The position numbers and the translations under genes were made by a program. Under the pieces are notes generated by a model. That model was not told the DNA's origin and searched no databases. It saw nothing but the letters and a program-made list of their open reading frames with translations. 40,265 bases of DNA from Haplosporangium gracile. Its lineage: Eukaryota; Mortierellomycota; Mortierellomycetes; Mortierellales; Mortierellaceae. The stretch covers positions 266 through 40,530 of the forward strand of contig JAAAUF010000214.1 of the NCBI GenBank assembly GCA_015499985.1, in the 5' to 3' direction. Positions 30,435 through 40,265 of this stretch are shown here, piece after piece (the stretch's first letter is position 1; each line of letters starts with the position of its first letter).

Positions 30435-32846
30435 TTAATGGGCGGAAGAGTCGGTAGGGCTGTTGAGGACTTCTGTCAACTGAAGATTCAACGCCGGTAA
30501 ACTAGGTCGATCAACAGGTGTCAAGGTCGTCAACCCCGCCGCCGCTGCTGATGTCGGGGCACGAGACAACGACGACGACGACGACGGTGGGGCAGCCGCG
30601 ATGCAGACCACTGGTCCGTGGCCGTTACCGTTGCCTGCGGAACGACCGGGCCTACTTAAAGGTGAGCTCTTGGGACTAACTGAGCTCAGGTTTTTAGCTG
30701 TAGGAGTTGGAGTTGGGGTGATGGAGGCGGTGAAGGCGCCTCCAGAGAAGAATGATGACGTGGATGAGGAAGCTATAATGCTTGAACCCACGCCGACGCC
30801 GGAGCTTCCGTCCTGTACATATTCTGATTTTCCTTTGTGATTAGGTTCGTGACTCAGTTGTGCTGACGACCGCTTTGCGTACTGATAGTGATTAGGATGG
30901 TCTGGGTATGACGCACCACCGTATCCGTATGGAGATCCGGACTTGGGCGAGACTGGGTGATGCCCGTCTTGGAAATAGTCTTGCCCGCCATAAGGCTGTT
31001 GTTGGGAGCGCCCTCCTTGCTGGTACAGATACCCACCACCCGGACTTGTCGCACTTCCTCCTGAACCAGGTCCCATGGCACTGGGCATCATGGACCGTCT
31101 GCGAGTAGTGATCGAGGGTGGGATGGCTAGATGGGTGCTTCCGTCGTACGACGCACGGTGCTGTAGGTGTCGTGGTTGGTCGAGGAGATTGCTAGTGCTG
31201 GAACTCATCAGCGGTGGTGATCGAGATCTGTCCAGTCCAGCGGCACCGTAGGGAGAAATGAAGGAAGCGTTGTTCTGGAGCATGGACATGGAGTGTGGGC
31301 GTCTTAGTTGGTGGTGCTGGTGGTGGTGTTGGAGAGTTGGGTCTGCGGGAGGGGAGAATGCTCTTGGGGCCGCGCCGCTGACGCCAGCATCTTCAGGACG
31401 TTGCTGAGGATACGCGCCGGGGGAGAGGCTCGACTGGCGACTCATATTCCCAGGCGAGGGCAGACCACTATTATAATAGTAAGGGTGATGATGCAGCAAG
31501 AGCTGTTCGTTGCTGTTGGCTCCGCTACCGCCTCCTCCTGAGGAGGGGTAAAGGAACTTTCGGGAGGGGTAATAAATATCGTCATAAAGGGTCGTACGGA
31601 ATTCTGGCGAGGATTCCAAAGGTCCTGCAACATAGTCTCCACTGCCGATCACAATACTGCCAGACGTACTCGTTCGTCTTAATCCCCCACCTGCAGGATC
31701 GCCTGCGGGTCCACCGCCACCGTCCCAGTACCCAGCAGCCAACGCCGAATGCGGGCTTGCAGGTGCCAGAGTAGGACTAACGACGCGATTTCCAGGATGT
31801 TGACTCTGTTGGAGATGATGATGGTTATGATGATGAAACCCTCCGAGGCTAAGGGTACTAGATCTCCGAGACAACATAGCGTGCTCCGTCATGGCCTGAA
31901 GAGAATGACTCATATCTGCATCCGAGATTCGGCGTTGCTGTTCCTGCATCTCTGCTAACGCCATCAGCATCGGGTCGCCTCCACCTTTGCCGCCAGCGCC
32001 GATGATACTCCCACCGCCGAGACTAATATTACTCGCCCGGCGTCCCATCATCGACTTTCTCTTACTCCCACCACCAATCCCTGGATTCCCTGCCCCCGCT
32101 GCTGCTGAAGAGTCCAAAGACCCACCAGTGTTCTTACTACCACCAAGACCGCCAAACAAATGCATCCTTCTCTTCGTAGAGCGTCTCCGGAAGAGACAGT
32201 AGACGACTATCCCCATCCCGGCAAGGACAACAAACACAACGATCAACGAAACAGTCAGCATGATTCGATTGCCGGCTTCGTTATTGTTGCCATCAATGAT
32301 GCCATAGGGGGTTCCTGAAGGCTGGGAGTTGTTAGTGTGGTTGTTTGTGGAGGAAGGGTAGTGGTTCGTTGAAGAGGTCGAGTAAGCGGATGAGGTTGTT
32401 GTGGTGGATGCGCTGAGTGTGGCTTGAGGAGAACCAAAGGTGGAGGCTGATGGGGAGACGGGGACAACAGGACTAGGCGTGTGAAGGAAGGACTGTGGTG
32501 AGGAAGAAGCGGGTGAGGGTGCGGGTGAAGGTGGCGGAGGAGCAACATCGGGAATAAGTCGAGCTAGAGATGGAGGGTCGTAGGTCTTGGCTGGTGTATT
32601 CTGAACAGGCGAGGGATCGGAAGAAGTAGCAGCAGATGCAGGTAAAGGAGGAGGAGGAGGGGCTGCTGCTTCTTGTTCTGTTGGTGCTGGCTGTGGAGGA
32701 TCTTGTGATTCGGGTGCTGGGGCTGGGACTGGAGCAGGGGCGGGGGTTGCAGAAGTGCGTCGAGTCGTCGCGACGAGGAACAAGAGTCCCCAAGTGTATA
32801 TGAACGAGAACAGAGTGGTATGCGAGTGTTGTTGGTTATGGTACAT
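30435..32846 (-). CDS. Single-pass membrane protein, SKG6/Axl2-like
   Basis: One long exon. The frame is open up to 33239, but the ATG at 32846 is preferred because it begins a clear signal peptide (MYHNQQ, then FSFIYTWGLLFLVATT) and the upstream part translates a CT-rich leader. The 803-residue protein has a Pro/Ala/Ser/Thr-rich, probably O-glycosylated outer segment (about 35-190), one membrane span (about 195-219, LTVSLIVVFVVLAGMGIVVY) followed by a basic RRRSTKRR stop-transfer, and a long Ser/Gly/His-rich cytoplasmic tail with many RR(S/A)S-type phosphorylation-like sites. This layout fits fungal SKG6/Axl2-like proteins of bud-site, polarity or cell-wall sensing. The specific role is not shown. 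It is convergent with the TBC gene (197 bases apart). Confidence 0.8.
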   Translation of the reverse strand: MYHNQQHSHTTLFSFIYTWGLLFLVATTRRTSATPAPAPVPAPAPESQDPPQPAPTEQEAAAPPPPPLPASAATSSDPSPVQNTPAKTYDPPSLARLIPDVAPPPPSPAPSPASSSPQSFLHTPSPVVPVSPSASTFGSPQATLSASTTTTSSAYSTSSTNHYPSSTNNHTNNSQPSGTPYGIIDGNNNEAGNRIMLTVSLIVVFVVLAGMGIVVYCLFRRRSTKRRMHLFGGLGGSKNTGGSLDSSAAAGAGNPGIGGGSKRKSMMGRRASNISLGGGSIIGAGGKGGGDPMLMALAEMQEQQRRISDADMSHSLQAMTEHAMLSRRSSTLSLGGFHHHNHHHLQQSQHPGNRVVSPTLAPASPHSALAAGYWDGGGGPAGDPAGGGLRRTSTSGSIVIGSGDYVAGPLESSPEFRTTLYDDIYYPSRKFLYPSSGGGGSGANSNEQLLLHHHPYYYNSGLPSPGNMSRQSSLSPGAYPQQRPEDAGVSGAAPRAFSPPADPTLQHHHQHHQLRRPHSMSMLQNNASFISPYGAAGLDRSRSPPLMSSSTSNLLDQPRHLQHRASYDGSTHLAIPPSITTRRRSMMPSAMGPGSGGSATSPGGGYLYQQGGRSQQQPYGGQDYFQDGHHPVSPKSGSPYGYGGASYPDHPNHYQYAKRSSAQLSHEPNHKGKSEYVQDGSSGVGVGSSIIASSSTSSFFSGGAFTASITPTPTPTAKNLSSVSPKSSPLSRPGRSAGNGNGHGPVVCIAAAPPSSSSSLSRAPTSAAAAGLTTLTPVDRPSLPALNLQLTEVLNSPTDSSAH

Positions 32847-34200
32847 TGTTTGCTGCTGCCGCCTGCTCGTCTCCGCGCTTTTAGTTCTTGCAGCCGCTGC
32901 TGCCGCCACTGCTGCAAGGCAAAAAGAAGATGATGCTGCCGTCCAATAATCTGCAAATACTCTCTGTGCTAATGCCGGTGCTGTTGCTGGTGTTATTGGT
33001 GCTAATGGGGTACTGGAAACTTTGGAATCCAGTAAAGACGAAGGTGGACTTTCTTGGTCTTCTTGAGTGTGGTTATGACGGTGGTGGTGTTGTTGTGTTG
33101 TTGTTATTGGGTTCCTAGATTGTGTTGATGATGATGCTGTTTTTGTGAGAGCCGGAAAGGGAAAGAAGGAGGAGGAAAAAAAGAGGGAACGTGTAGAAGA
33201 GATGGAAGATGATGGTAAGCAAAAAAAGAAAACAGGCACCAGGACCGAAGGCTGACAACAATATAGAAGCAGAGGCGGTGATAGACAAAGGAGCAGATTT
33301 GAAGGAGGAGGCTAAAGAGGAAGGAGGCAAGGAAGGAGTTGTTGATGATGATGATGATGATAATGGTGAAAAAGATGGAGATGTACCGGAGGATTTGCAG
33401 GGCTTCTTCATCCCTAGAACGAGCCATGCTGTCTGTTGTTTTTGTTGGTGCAGCCTCGACTTTAACCAGAGTCCTAGCTTCTCATCCTGACCACTTTGCT
33501 GTGTTGAGATTGTTGATAGTTGTCCTTGACGCGTCATCGTTGTTATTAGTTTGTGCGACGGTAAAAAGATCTACAGAGGTATTGAAGATTCCGTGCAGGA
33601 CGGGTGGTGTGTGCGCAAAGAGAGTGAAGCGAGGGACGATAAAGTTAGAGGGCCATAACGGGTGATAAAAATTAAGGCGACCGGAGATTAGGTTAATGAT
33701 GAATGGAAAGGATTGATAGAAGGAAAGGCTTTCTAGGATAGTAAATAGGAATTGTATCTAGTCGCTGTATGCCACCGGATGAACAACTCACGTTCGGGAA
33801 AGTGTACGTTAACTGCTTACAATTGACAGAAAGAAAGGGAAGGAAGGAGAACCAACTAAACACAGTGCGAAAGAGAATAAAAAAGGCTTTGTGTCGAGGT
33901 TGAAGAGAAAAGGGGGGAAGTGAAGAGACAAGAAGGGAAAAGAAAACAAAAAAGGAAGAGGAGTAATGAAAATGAGGATAGAACGAGAGGCGAGCAAAGG
34001 AGTGTAAGTGGAGTGAGAGCGTTCAGATCACTCGCTGTTCATTTCGATAGAGAACAAAAAGGAAGAGCGATGGAGAAGTTAAAAAAAAGGAGGTTGAAGA
34101 GGGAACAATTTGCATTTATATATGAGCGAGAGCACCATTCTGGCTATTGTGCTATTGTTACCATGATTGAATGAATGGAAAAGACACAGCGAGACACCCC
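32847..34200 (-). promoter_or_regulatory. Upstream region and CT-rich leader of the SKG6-like gene
   Basis: Upstream of the start at 32846, the minus strand is markedly CT-rich to about 33360 and again at 33820-34000 (GA-rich on plus). No other gene is supported in this interval. Reading frames on both strands reflect low complexity such as GAT/ATG repeats around 33335-33365. The leader is likely long. Confidence 0.4.
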
Positions 34201-37200
34201 CGAACCTGAAAACAGGCTGTGGTCTAATCCATGGGCGCACGCCTCAAAAGACCTTCACCTACACACCATACAGAAAACATGCCGTACAGCACACAGAGAA
34301 CAGTACACACATATACCCTTATCCTTCCGCTCTCTTTCCCTCTCCATTCCCTCACCTTTTTACCAAAGCATGCTAGCCAATTTCTACTAGGCATTCCCCT
34401 CGCTCACTCTTCTCTTTCCCCCCTCTCCCCATCCTTCCTATCCTCATCCTTCCCCTCCATCTTTCCTCTCCCCTTTGTCATGTCATTAATTCCTTTCACA
34501 CTCACCAACTCTTATCGTTCTTTAGGCCACGTCTGTTTATCCCTTTCAAACCCCCTTCATAATTTCACCCCTCGGCATTAGCAACTCCACATCTTATTTT
34601 TTGTTTGTTTGTGTGTGGGAGGAATATTATTAATAGCTTTCTTGTTGCACGATGATCTCGATCGTGCTTCTTTGTAAATGTCAATGCGTTATCCACCTCG
34701 GCAACCCACATTGTATGTGTATATGGGCCCGATCATGTTTCGTCCCCAAGGGGCGGGATAAAGTCAAAGGATAGGGAGTCGACCACGTATTTTCCTGTGG
34801 TGGATGGTTCAAATATGGTCTTTTCTTTTTCTTTGGTTGTTGTTTCGAGCTCTCGTTTGCCTCGCCTCGCCTCGTCTCGTCTCCCGCCTCTCAATCCTTT
34901 GCCTCTTGCCTCGTTTTGCCAAATTTTGTTTTTCACGGAGACAGCCTGGTTGTCCATAAGAACAGACGGATATTATCCGCCGGTTGAATTCCATTATAAA
35001 TATAATAAAAAAAAAGGAGGCCAAAAAAAAGGATAGGGGGAAAAGGAGAAGAAGGAGGCAAGAGGGGTGCAGACATAAAAGTAGGCACACAGTCTGAGGA
35101 TCATCCAAAAATCGGTGGAATAAGTAAACAGAGATGTCGTCTTCCCTTCCTTCCTCTCTTGCCTTTCAGTTTCAAGTTGTGTGTTCTGGACATAAATCGG
35201 AGCAGAATATCAGGCGCAGAAAAAGGGATAAAAAAAGGGAATAGCGAGATGGTGTTCTCGGTAATGAGTGGCAAACGACGCGTGAAAAACGAATAACGCG
35301 TCAAATTGATCAATCAAGAGAGCGTAGTCCAATAGATCTCTCACCGTGAAATAGACCCAAGTAATCCGGAGCTCTTTTTTCCGCAGCTCGCCAGCACTGC
35401 AGTGGTGCGAGCGCAAAATGCACGATACTAACCTCGCCTCGGACAGTTTTGAAAGCATTTCAATTCCTGCAAAACAGGAGAGAGGTGCTATATCAACTGA
35501 ACATGAAGGGGGGTTGGCAGGGGTGGGTGTCTGAGGTAGGGAGCCAAACTTCGAGGATGAAGAGCGGGGGAAAAAAAAGGTGACACCGAAAACGGCGAAA
35601 AAAAAGTGACTGTTGACCACATCCAATTAGCCCTGTCTCCCAGGGAGTGAGTGAGGAAGGGGGAGAAAGTCTGTTTTTAGCCATACCGTTGGTTGCTGTT
35701 TGACTCTTCGTACTCTTTGTCATACATACAGGAAGAAATGACCACAATTGTGCATGCAGCATTGCATTGTCTGTTGTCCCTTGGCATGCTCTGCTTCCTT
35801 TTTGTACTGTTACGCGTACATAAGCATGGACGGGTAATAAAAACACAGCAAGGTGCGTCACAATGCGCCAGGCGTATTGCGAAGTCAAGATCAAGGAAGA
35901 AGATGTGTGTAGTAGAATAAAAAGAGAGAAGGAAGGAAGAAGGAAGCAGAGTTGGGCTGATGGAAAATAAACAAATACAGGGGTGGTGAAGGCGTAGATA
36001 TGGAAGTTGTAACAACCTCTCCAACACCGAGGAAATGTAAACAAAAGATCTCTTTTGCTATTGGATGCGAATGACGCGTCGACATATGCGGGCTGTATTT
36101 GTTGTTGATGTTTGCTGTTGTGCCAAGACATAGGCTTTCTTTTTCGCTTATTGTCCGCATTTGCCAAGGGAAATCCACAGGCATCCAGAAAACAAGGCAC
36201 AGGCACTAAATCGACCAAATGTAGGGACAATCCTAGAACAAAGCTTACCCAAAATAAAGGATAGTTAACTTCCCCTAGGCAAGTTAACAGGTGGATATAG
36301 AAATAACAGGGGTAATTGAAGAAAAAAAGGAGCTAAGCCCAATCTGGATCAAGAGAGAAGGTGAAAGGTGCGAGGGAGGAAACAAGGAAGGAAGGAAGGG
36401 AAGAGAGGGTAGATGAAAGAGATGTGGTATGAAGGTCTTGTTTTCTTCGCTGTCAGGGTTTAAAAAGAGGGTTAGTGTGAAGTAGCTGATCCCTGTCAAA
36501 GAAAAGAATCAAGGTAGGGATAGCATGGGGAGAAGACAATTGGCGTTGTATATCAAGGAGGAGGAGAAAGAGGACAACAGTTGATGGTGAGACAGGGCTA
36601 GTGCGGAATGAAAGTGGGTGGTTGATTTTTTAACACTTTGCTGACAATACGAAAAAGACGTATGATGTTGTTGTCTGCTTGTTTTTCCTCCTTTACTGCT
36701 TGTGGTCAATGAGAGATACGTCGAGGTCGAAAAAGGTGTGAGGGAAGGAGAAAAGGGGAGATCTGCAAAGGGGCAGAGAAATGAGGTGGTAAAGAGATGA
36801 GAAGAGTACGTTCAAAATGAAGAGAGAAAGGAACGGTGTGATATAGGAAGAGAAAAAAAAAAGGCAAAGTAGAAGGAACAAAGAAAAAAATTGAGGACAT
36901 AGAAACAATCGAATTTTCATTCACACATTCCATTCGTAACTCTTTGTTTAACGAGTACGCAGTCTGTCGTCAGTGCCCTGAATGAAAGAAATGAAAAGAA
37001 AAGGGTCAACTGTGGAGCCCCACAATTCACACCCCCTTCGCGTTATTTTCACTCGATTCAATCCTTACGAAAAATGAACGATGGATATAACGCTATGTTG
37101 GCATTGTCCGCTAGCGGCACGGAAATCAACGCGAGCACAAACACTTATAAATATGACCTTTTGCTTCTCAACTCATCTAGCTAGTAAGCCAGTCTAATGA

Positions 37201-38430
37201 AAAAATAAGGGGGTCAAGAAGGATTTGTCCTGTCTGGTGTATTCGTATGAGTGAAAAAAAACAAGTACAAGAAAAATGAGGAGGTTGAAGGGTAAGGGGA
37301 AGAAGGGTCAAGTTGAGAAACTCACTGTAGCAAGATGAATGGGCCGGGAAGAAAATCAAGCAAGAAAGAGTGAGTGAATAAATTTGTAAGTGAATGAACA
37401 AAAGAGAGAGGGAGCGAGGGAGTGACGGAAGGGAGACAGAGGTTTGAGTCTAAGAACTTTTCGTTTGAAGTGTCCGTAATTGGACACACGAAGAAGAAAA
37501 GGAGATGCTTGAGGGGAAGGAAGGGAGAATAGTATTTGTTGAGAGGAAGGGTTGTTCTTGGCCTAACGACGCGTGTCATGAGTGCTTTCTTACTGAAAAA
37601 GAAAAAAAAAAAAAAAAATCAGATATATTTTGTGAGCCAGCAACAATAAAACAAACTCAATCTACGTAATGGTTTTCAGGCCTATGCAATACCTCGATTG
37701 AGTGTAGCACATCCCATCCACGTTCATCGTACTGACCACGAACTCCTTTTTTCTCGCTCCGCGCTGTCCAGCGTGCACCCGGTGGCCCGTCCTTGTTTGC
37801 GCCCTTTTCCCATTACATTTCTGCACACTCCCGGTTTCGCCGGCGGCGGAGGAAGCTCTGAATCAGCCCCTCGTTAGCAAAATGTGCGTTTTAGCGGACG
37901 AGATGGCTAAGTTCAGATCTTTGCGGCGGAGAAATAGAAAATGGTGGCATTTTTTTTTTTTTCAAATGAACTTATGCTATCCATGCTGCTATCGATTGGC
38001 TCTCCGAGTTATCGCAGTATATAAAGCCGGTAACTTAACCTGCTTTTTCAACAGGTGCTTCAAAGGTAACGTCTCTGAAAACAAATGTGCTCTTTGACAA
38101 AACTATACAGGTCCTGGCTGAAAGCAAAGAAGCAAGTGGGCGAAAAGACATGAAAAAAAGGGCCAATGCTCGTATGCAATTGAACAGGGGAATAACCTCT
38201 TTAATTTTGCCCGAAGAAGTTGTGACAAAAGTATAAAGAAAAATGCCATGGTTTCAATATTAAAGAAAGCATCTCTGACTGACATCCTCCTTCTCACGAC
38301 AGACGAATTCGCCACCATCTCCATGCATCCGACAGCAATAAGGAACACAGAATACGACAAGTCCTCATAACGACGGACTACGACCCTGCAATAGTCGAAA
38401 CTCACGTCTGCTGAAGACACCAGGGTTGGC
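34201..38430. other. Gene-free region with long purine/pyrimidine strand bias
   Basis: No gene is supported. 34260-34570 is CT-rich on plus, whereas about 35000-37600 is strongly GA-rich on plus (CT-rich on minus) over 2.5 kb. Long minus-strand frames exist (for example 35493-36230), but they are expected in stop-poor CT-rich sequence and show Phe/Ser/Pro/Leu-biased composition without domain-like features. An A-rich run lies at about 37593-37618. A small hairpin lies at 34647-34667. Confidence 0.45.
34647..34667. repeat. Short perfect hairpin, 7-base stem
   Basis: GCACGAT and ATCGTGC surround a 7-base loop. There is no associated gene end that I trust, so a terminator role cannot be claimed. 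Confidence 0.5.
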
Positions 38431-39440
38431 GACCGTTGAGTCCTCGAATTCGGGCCCGTCGTTTTATCTGTTTTGAGCCCTATGAATATTGCCTCCAGTG
38501 GTCAATGCTGCTTCAGGTCAAGGATGGAATCCTCGATGATATTCTCGCGCCATGGGCAAAGTCTCCATGGGGTTCATTCATCACGACAAGATCCGAATCG
38601 CTCGATTTAATGAATGCTCGGTTGGTCGTCGTCTATGGTCGTTATCGAGTGCCATTAGGATGAATGAGGGATCAACTCGATTGAAGGGCCCATGGTCTGC
38701 TCGTCATGGTGAACGTCGATGAGCGAGCTCACGCGCAAGACTGGATGATATCGGTTTATATCAGCACAGGATTGAGTCAGAAGAGATTGCTATGGGATGA
38801 GAACCGGTCTGCTGCTGAAGGTGGAGAGGATTTCCGAACGGTCGTCTGGATCAACTGGATCTCATTCGACTTTTTCATCGGCCCGAGTTTGTCCTTGTGG
38901 TCCTCCAATGCGTCCATTTTGATCGGCGTATTTCGACCGGCGCCCCTGTCAAACGATCCCATTTTATTGGTTTTTACTAAACCCTAGACATGGCTGACTC
39001 GGTTGGAGTGCGATTGGAAAATTCAGTGACCGTTAAGCCGACGGCAAGACAAGATGACGATGTGGGGTCGAAGGTTCTCAATACAATTCGTGGCAGGCCA
39101 ATCCAGTAGCACTCTGGAACATTTGGAGATCGACCTATTTGACTAAGGAAAGGAGCCCACGACGTTGGATCGGCGATCTTACTCCACACAACGAGTCATC
39201 ATCGAGTCGTGTTTGGTAGATATATCGCGGAGGGCGGGACAGCAGTTGTAATCGCTTCTGAAAGATGGAAAATTGTTTGAGATCTCTGAATATCGTGGAT
39301 CGAGCAGGGGGACGGCGCTGCTAAAGGATGTGTTTTCAAAAATGGTGTAGCACCGAGGATTTTCAAAAGTGAAAGTAGCTAAAGGAGCGTGCTGGGTTAG
39401 TCGATTCTGCTTCCGATATCGCTGAGTGAGATTGCGGCTG
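38431..39440 (+). other. Unresolved region, possibly part of a decayed gene
   Basis: Moderate-length plus-strand frames at 38436-38663 and 38706-38987 have better-balanced codon composition than the sequence to the left but are interrupted and unmatched to any family I know. They may be the front part of the LRR relic that follows. The call is uncertain. Confidence 0.2.
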
Positions 39441-40084
39441 ACTATCGTTCTTACAGCTGTCTATCAATCGCCAACATTCCTGGACAATGAATTCTTACAG
39501 GACTGCAAAAAAAAGAAACGGAGTACGGCCGACAAGTACTTCTAGAATTGCTGAAAAACAATTCTACACCAGCTTTGGAGATCTACCTCTCTTGAGAGTA
39601 TCATACTAAACATTGCCTCATTCACATCTTAATCGCCCAAAATGGCTGCAAATCTACTCTCATTTGGTAAACCCTACAGCGCCCTATTCAAAGGCTTAGC
39701 CGTCTGGAGAATTTCAAATTTCGAAATCGGACAACATCTTCATTGTTATTGTTCAACTTGAAAGCATCAGGTTTTTTTTTTAATCTATTCTCACAAGGCT
39801 GCGTGACCTTATTCTCACGGACACTGTCAATGATGGACCCTCATGTAAACTGATCCATTATTTACCTAACTTGGACCTTTATCTTACTGGTGATCACAAC
39901 AAAAATCTCCCAGGCTGCTGTGAACCTGCGGGTTTTGGAGATAGACCGATTGAGATCTGCAATAAAATCTTAAGACGTTACGCCAATACCCCCGGTAACC
40001 CGAGTCCCTTTGAGATCTGCCAAGCCCATGGTAGCAGAAAAGGGGAAGGGAAAAAAGAAAAAAAAAAGGTTGCTGATGTATCAT
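39440..40084 (+). pseudogene. Decayed LRR-type (F-box family) relic
   Basis: Pieces of a leucine-rich protein occur in order but in different frames: LLELLKNNSTPALEIYL (about 39540-39590), IQRLSRLENFKFRN (from 39686) and, after a T-run at 39772-39781, ILTRLRDLILTDTVNDG then LIHYLPNLDLYLTGDHN and a last 60 residues ending at a TGA near 40084. Stops and at least one frameshift separate them. LxxLxL spacing fits the LRR part of fungal F-box proteins, but no F-box was found upstream. Confidence 0.45.
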
Positions 40085-40265
40085 GATGGTGCTTTTATTC
40101 GCTAAGTTCAGGGCTTTTCCACTTCAAGTTTGATTGAGTTTGTTCTACAATGCTACCGACGTGAACCCGCATTGTACAGATCCCTATGGGCTCGTTCCAC
40201 TCGAAAAAAATAAAATAGAATTCCTCTGTTTGACAAGCATACACACGGCCCTGTGTTAAAAAAAA
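40085..40265. other. Window end, AT-rich, no gene seen
   Basis: Short AT-rich stretch after the LRR relic, containing AAAAAATAAAATAG near 40205 and ending in A residues. It could be the old 3' region of the relic. Nothing else can be supported. Confidence 0.4.

Noticed and set aside
32847..33239. N-terminal extension of 131 residues on the SKG6-like protein
   Set aside because: The extension translates CT-rich leader (Phe/Ser/Pro runs). A proper signal peptide starts at the ATG at 32846.
35493..36230. Minus-strand frame of 245 codons
   Set aside because: It lies in CT-rich sequence where stops are rare by composition. The residues are biased to Phe, Ser, Pro, His and Leu, with no domain-like pattern and no splice context.
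1..40265. tRNA, rRNA, CRISPR arrays and intact transposons
   Set aside because: I scanned for tRNA T-arm-like GTTCGA/GTTCAA contexts, spaced repeats, reverse transcriptase or transposase motifs and paired terminal repeats, and found none that hold up.

Overview
The window is eukaryotic and looks fungal. Genes are split by short introns (mostly about 50-110 bases, GT...AG, often GTAAGT/TAG). Promoters are rich in CT tracts on the coding strand, and the encoded proteins have fungal character (LTV1, a fungal-type TBC protein, an SKG6-like membrane protein, many F-box/LRR proteins). The expanded, rapidly decaying F-box/LRR families and the intron style suggest an early-diverging filamentous fungus, most likely Mortierellomycotina (Mortierella/Linnemannia type). 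That placement is inference; no rRNA or other marker gene is present.

Layout. (1) 0.9-10.7 kb is an accessory block. It holds a frameshifted F-box/LRR gene (920-2828, -), an intact F-box/LRR gene (3058-5163, -), a clearly dead F-box/LRR pseudogene (6723-8341, +) and its intact tandem paralogue (8592-10247, +). Two small genes of unknown function flank the last pair (5673-6365, + and 10355-10657, -). These two small proteins share a two-part motif: two copies in the first protein, one in the second. I do not recognise this family. (2) 12.3-14.3 kb: LTV1, a 40S ribosome-assembly factor, with two exons. (3) 14.6-20.1 kb (-): meiotic MutS homologue MSH5, reconstructed here as 21 in-frame exons giving 1174 residues. 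(4) 20.3-23.8 kb (-): a seven-exon gene of 957 residues whose C-terminus is the CENP-T histone fold. Its middle carries an acidic seven-residue repeat array. (5) 27.5-30.2 kb (+): a seven-exon TBC-domain Rab-GAP. (6) 30.4-32.8 kb (-): a single-pass SKG6/Axl2-like membrane protein. (7) 32.85-40.27 kb is gene-poor, strand-biased (purine-rich on +) and ends in a decayed LRR relic.

How the genes relate. Housekeeping genes (LTV1, TBC Rab-GAP), chromosome genes (MSH5 for meiotic crossovers, CENP-T for the kinetochore) and a surface/polarity gene sit beside an F-box/LRR block that shows birth and death of paralogues. MSH5 and CENP-T are head-to-tail with only about 255 bases between coding regions. 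I see no operon-like logic, no tRNA or rRNA gene, no CRISPR array and no intact transposon. The exon models were built by hand from splice motifs, reading phase and family conservation. They close perfectly in frame but have not been checked against transcripts.
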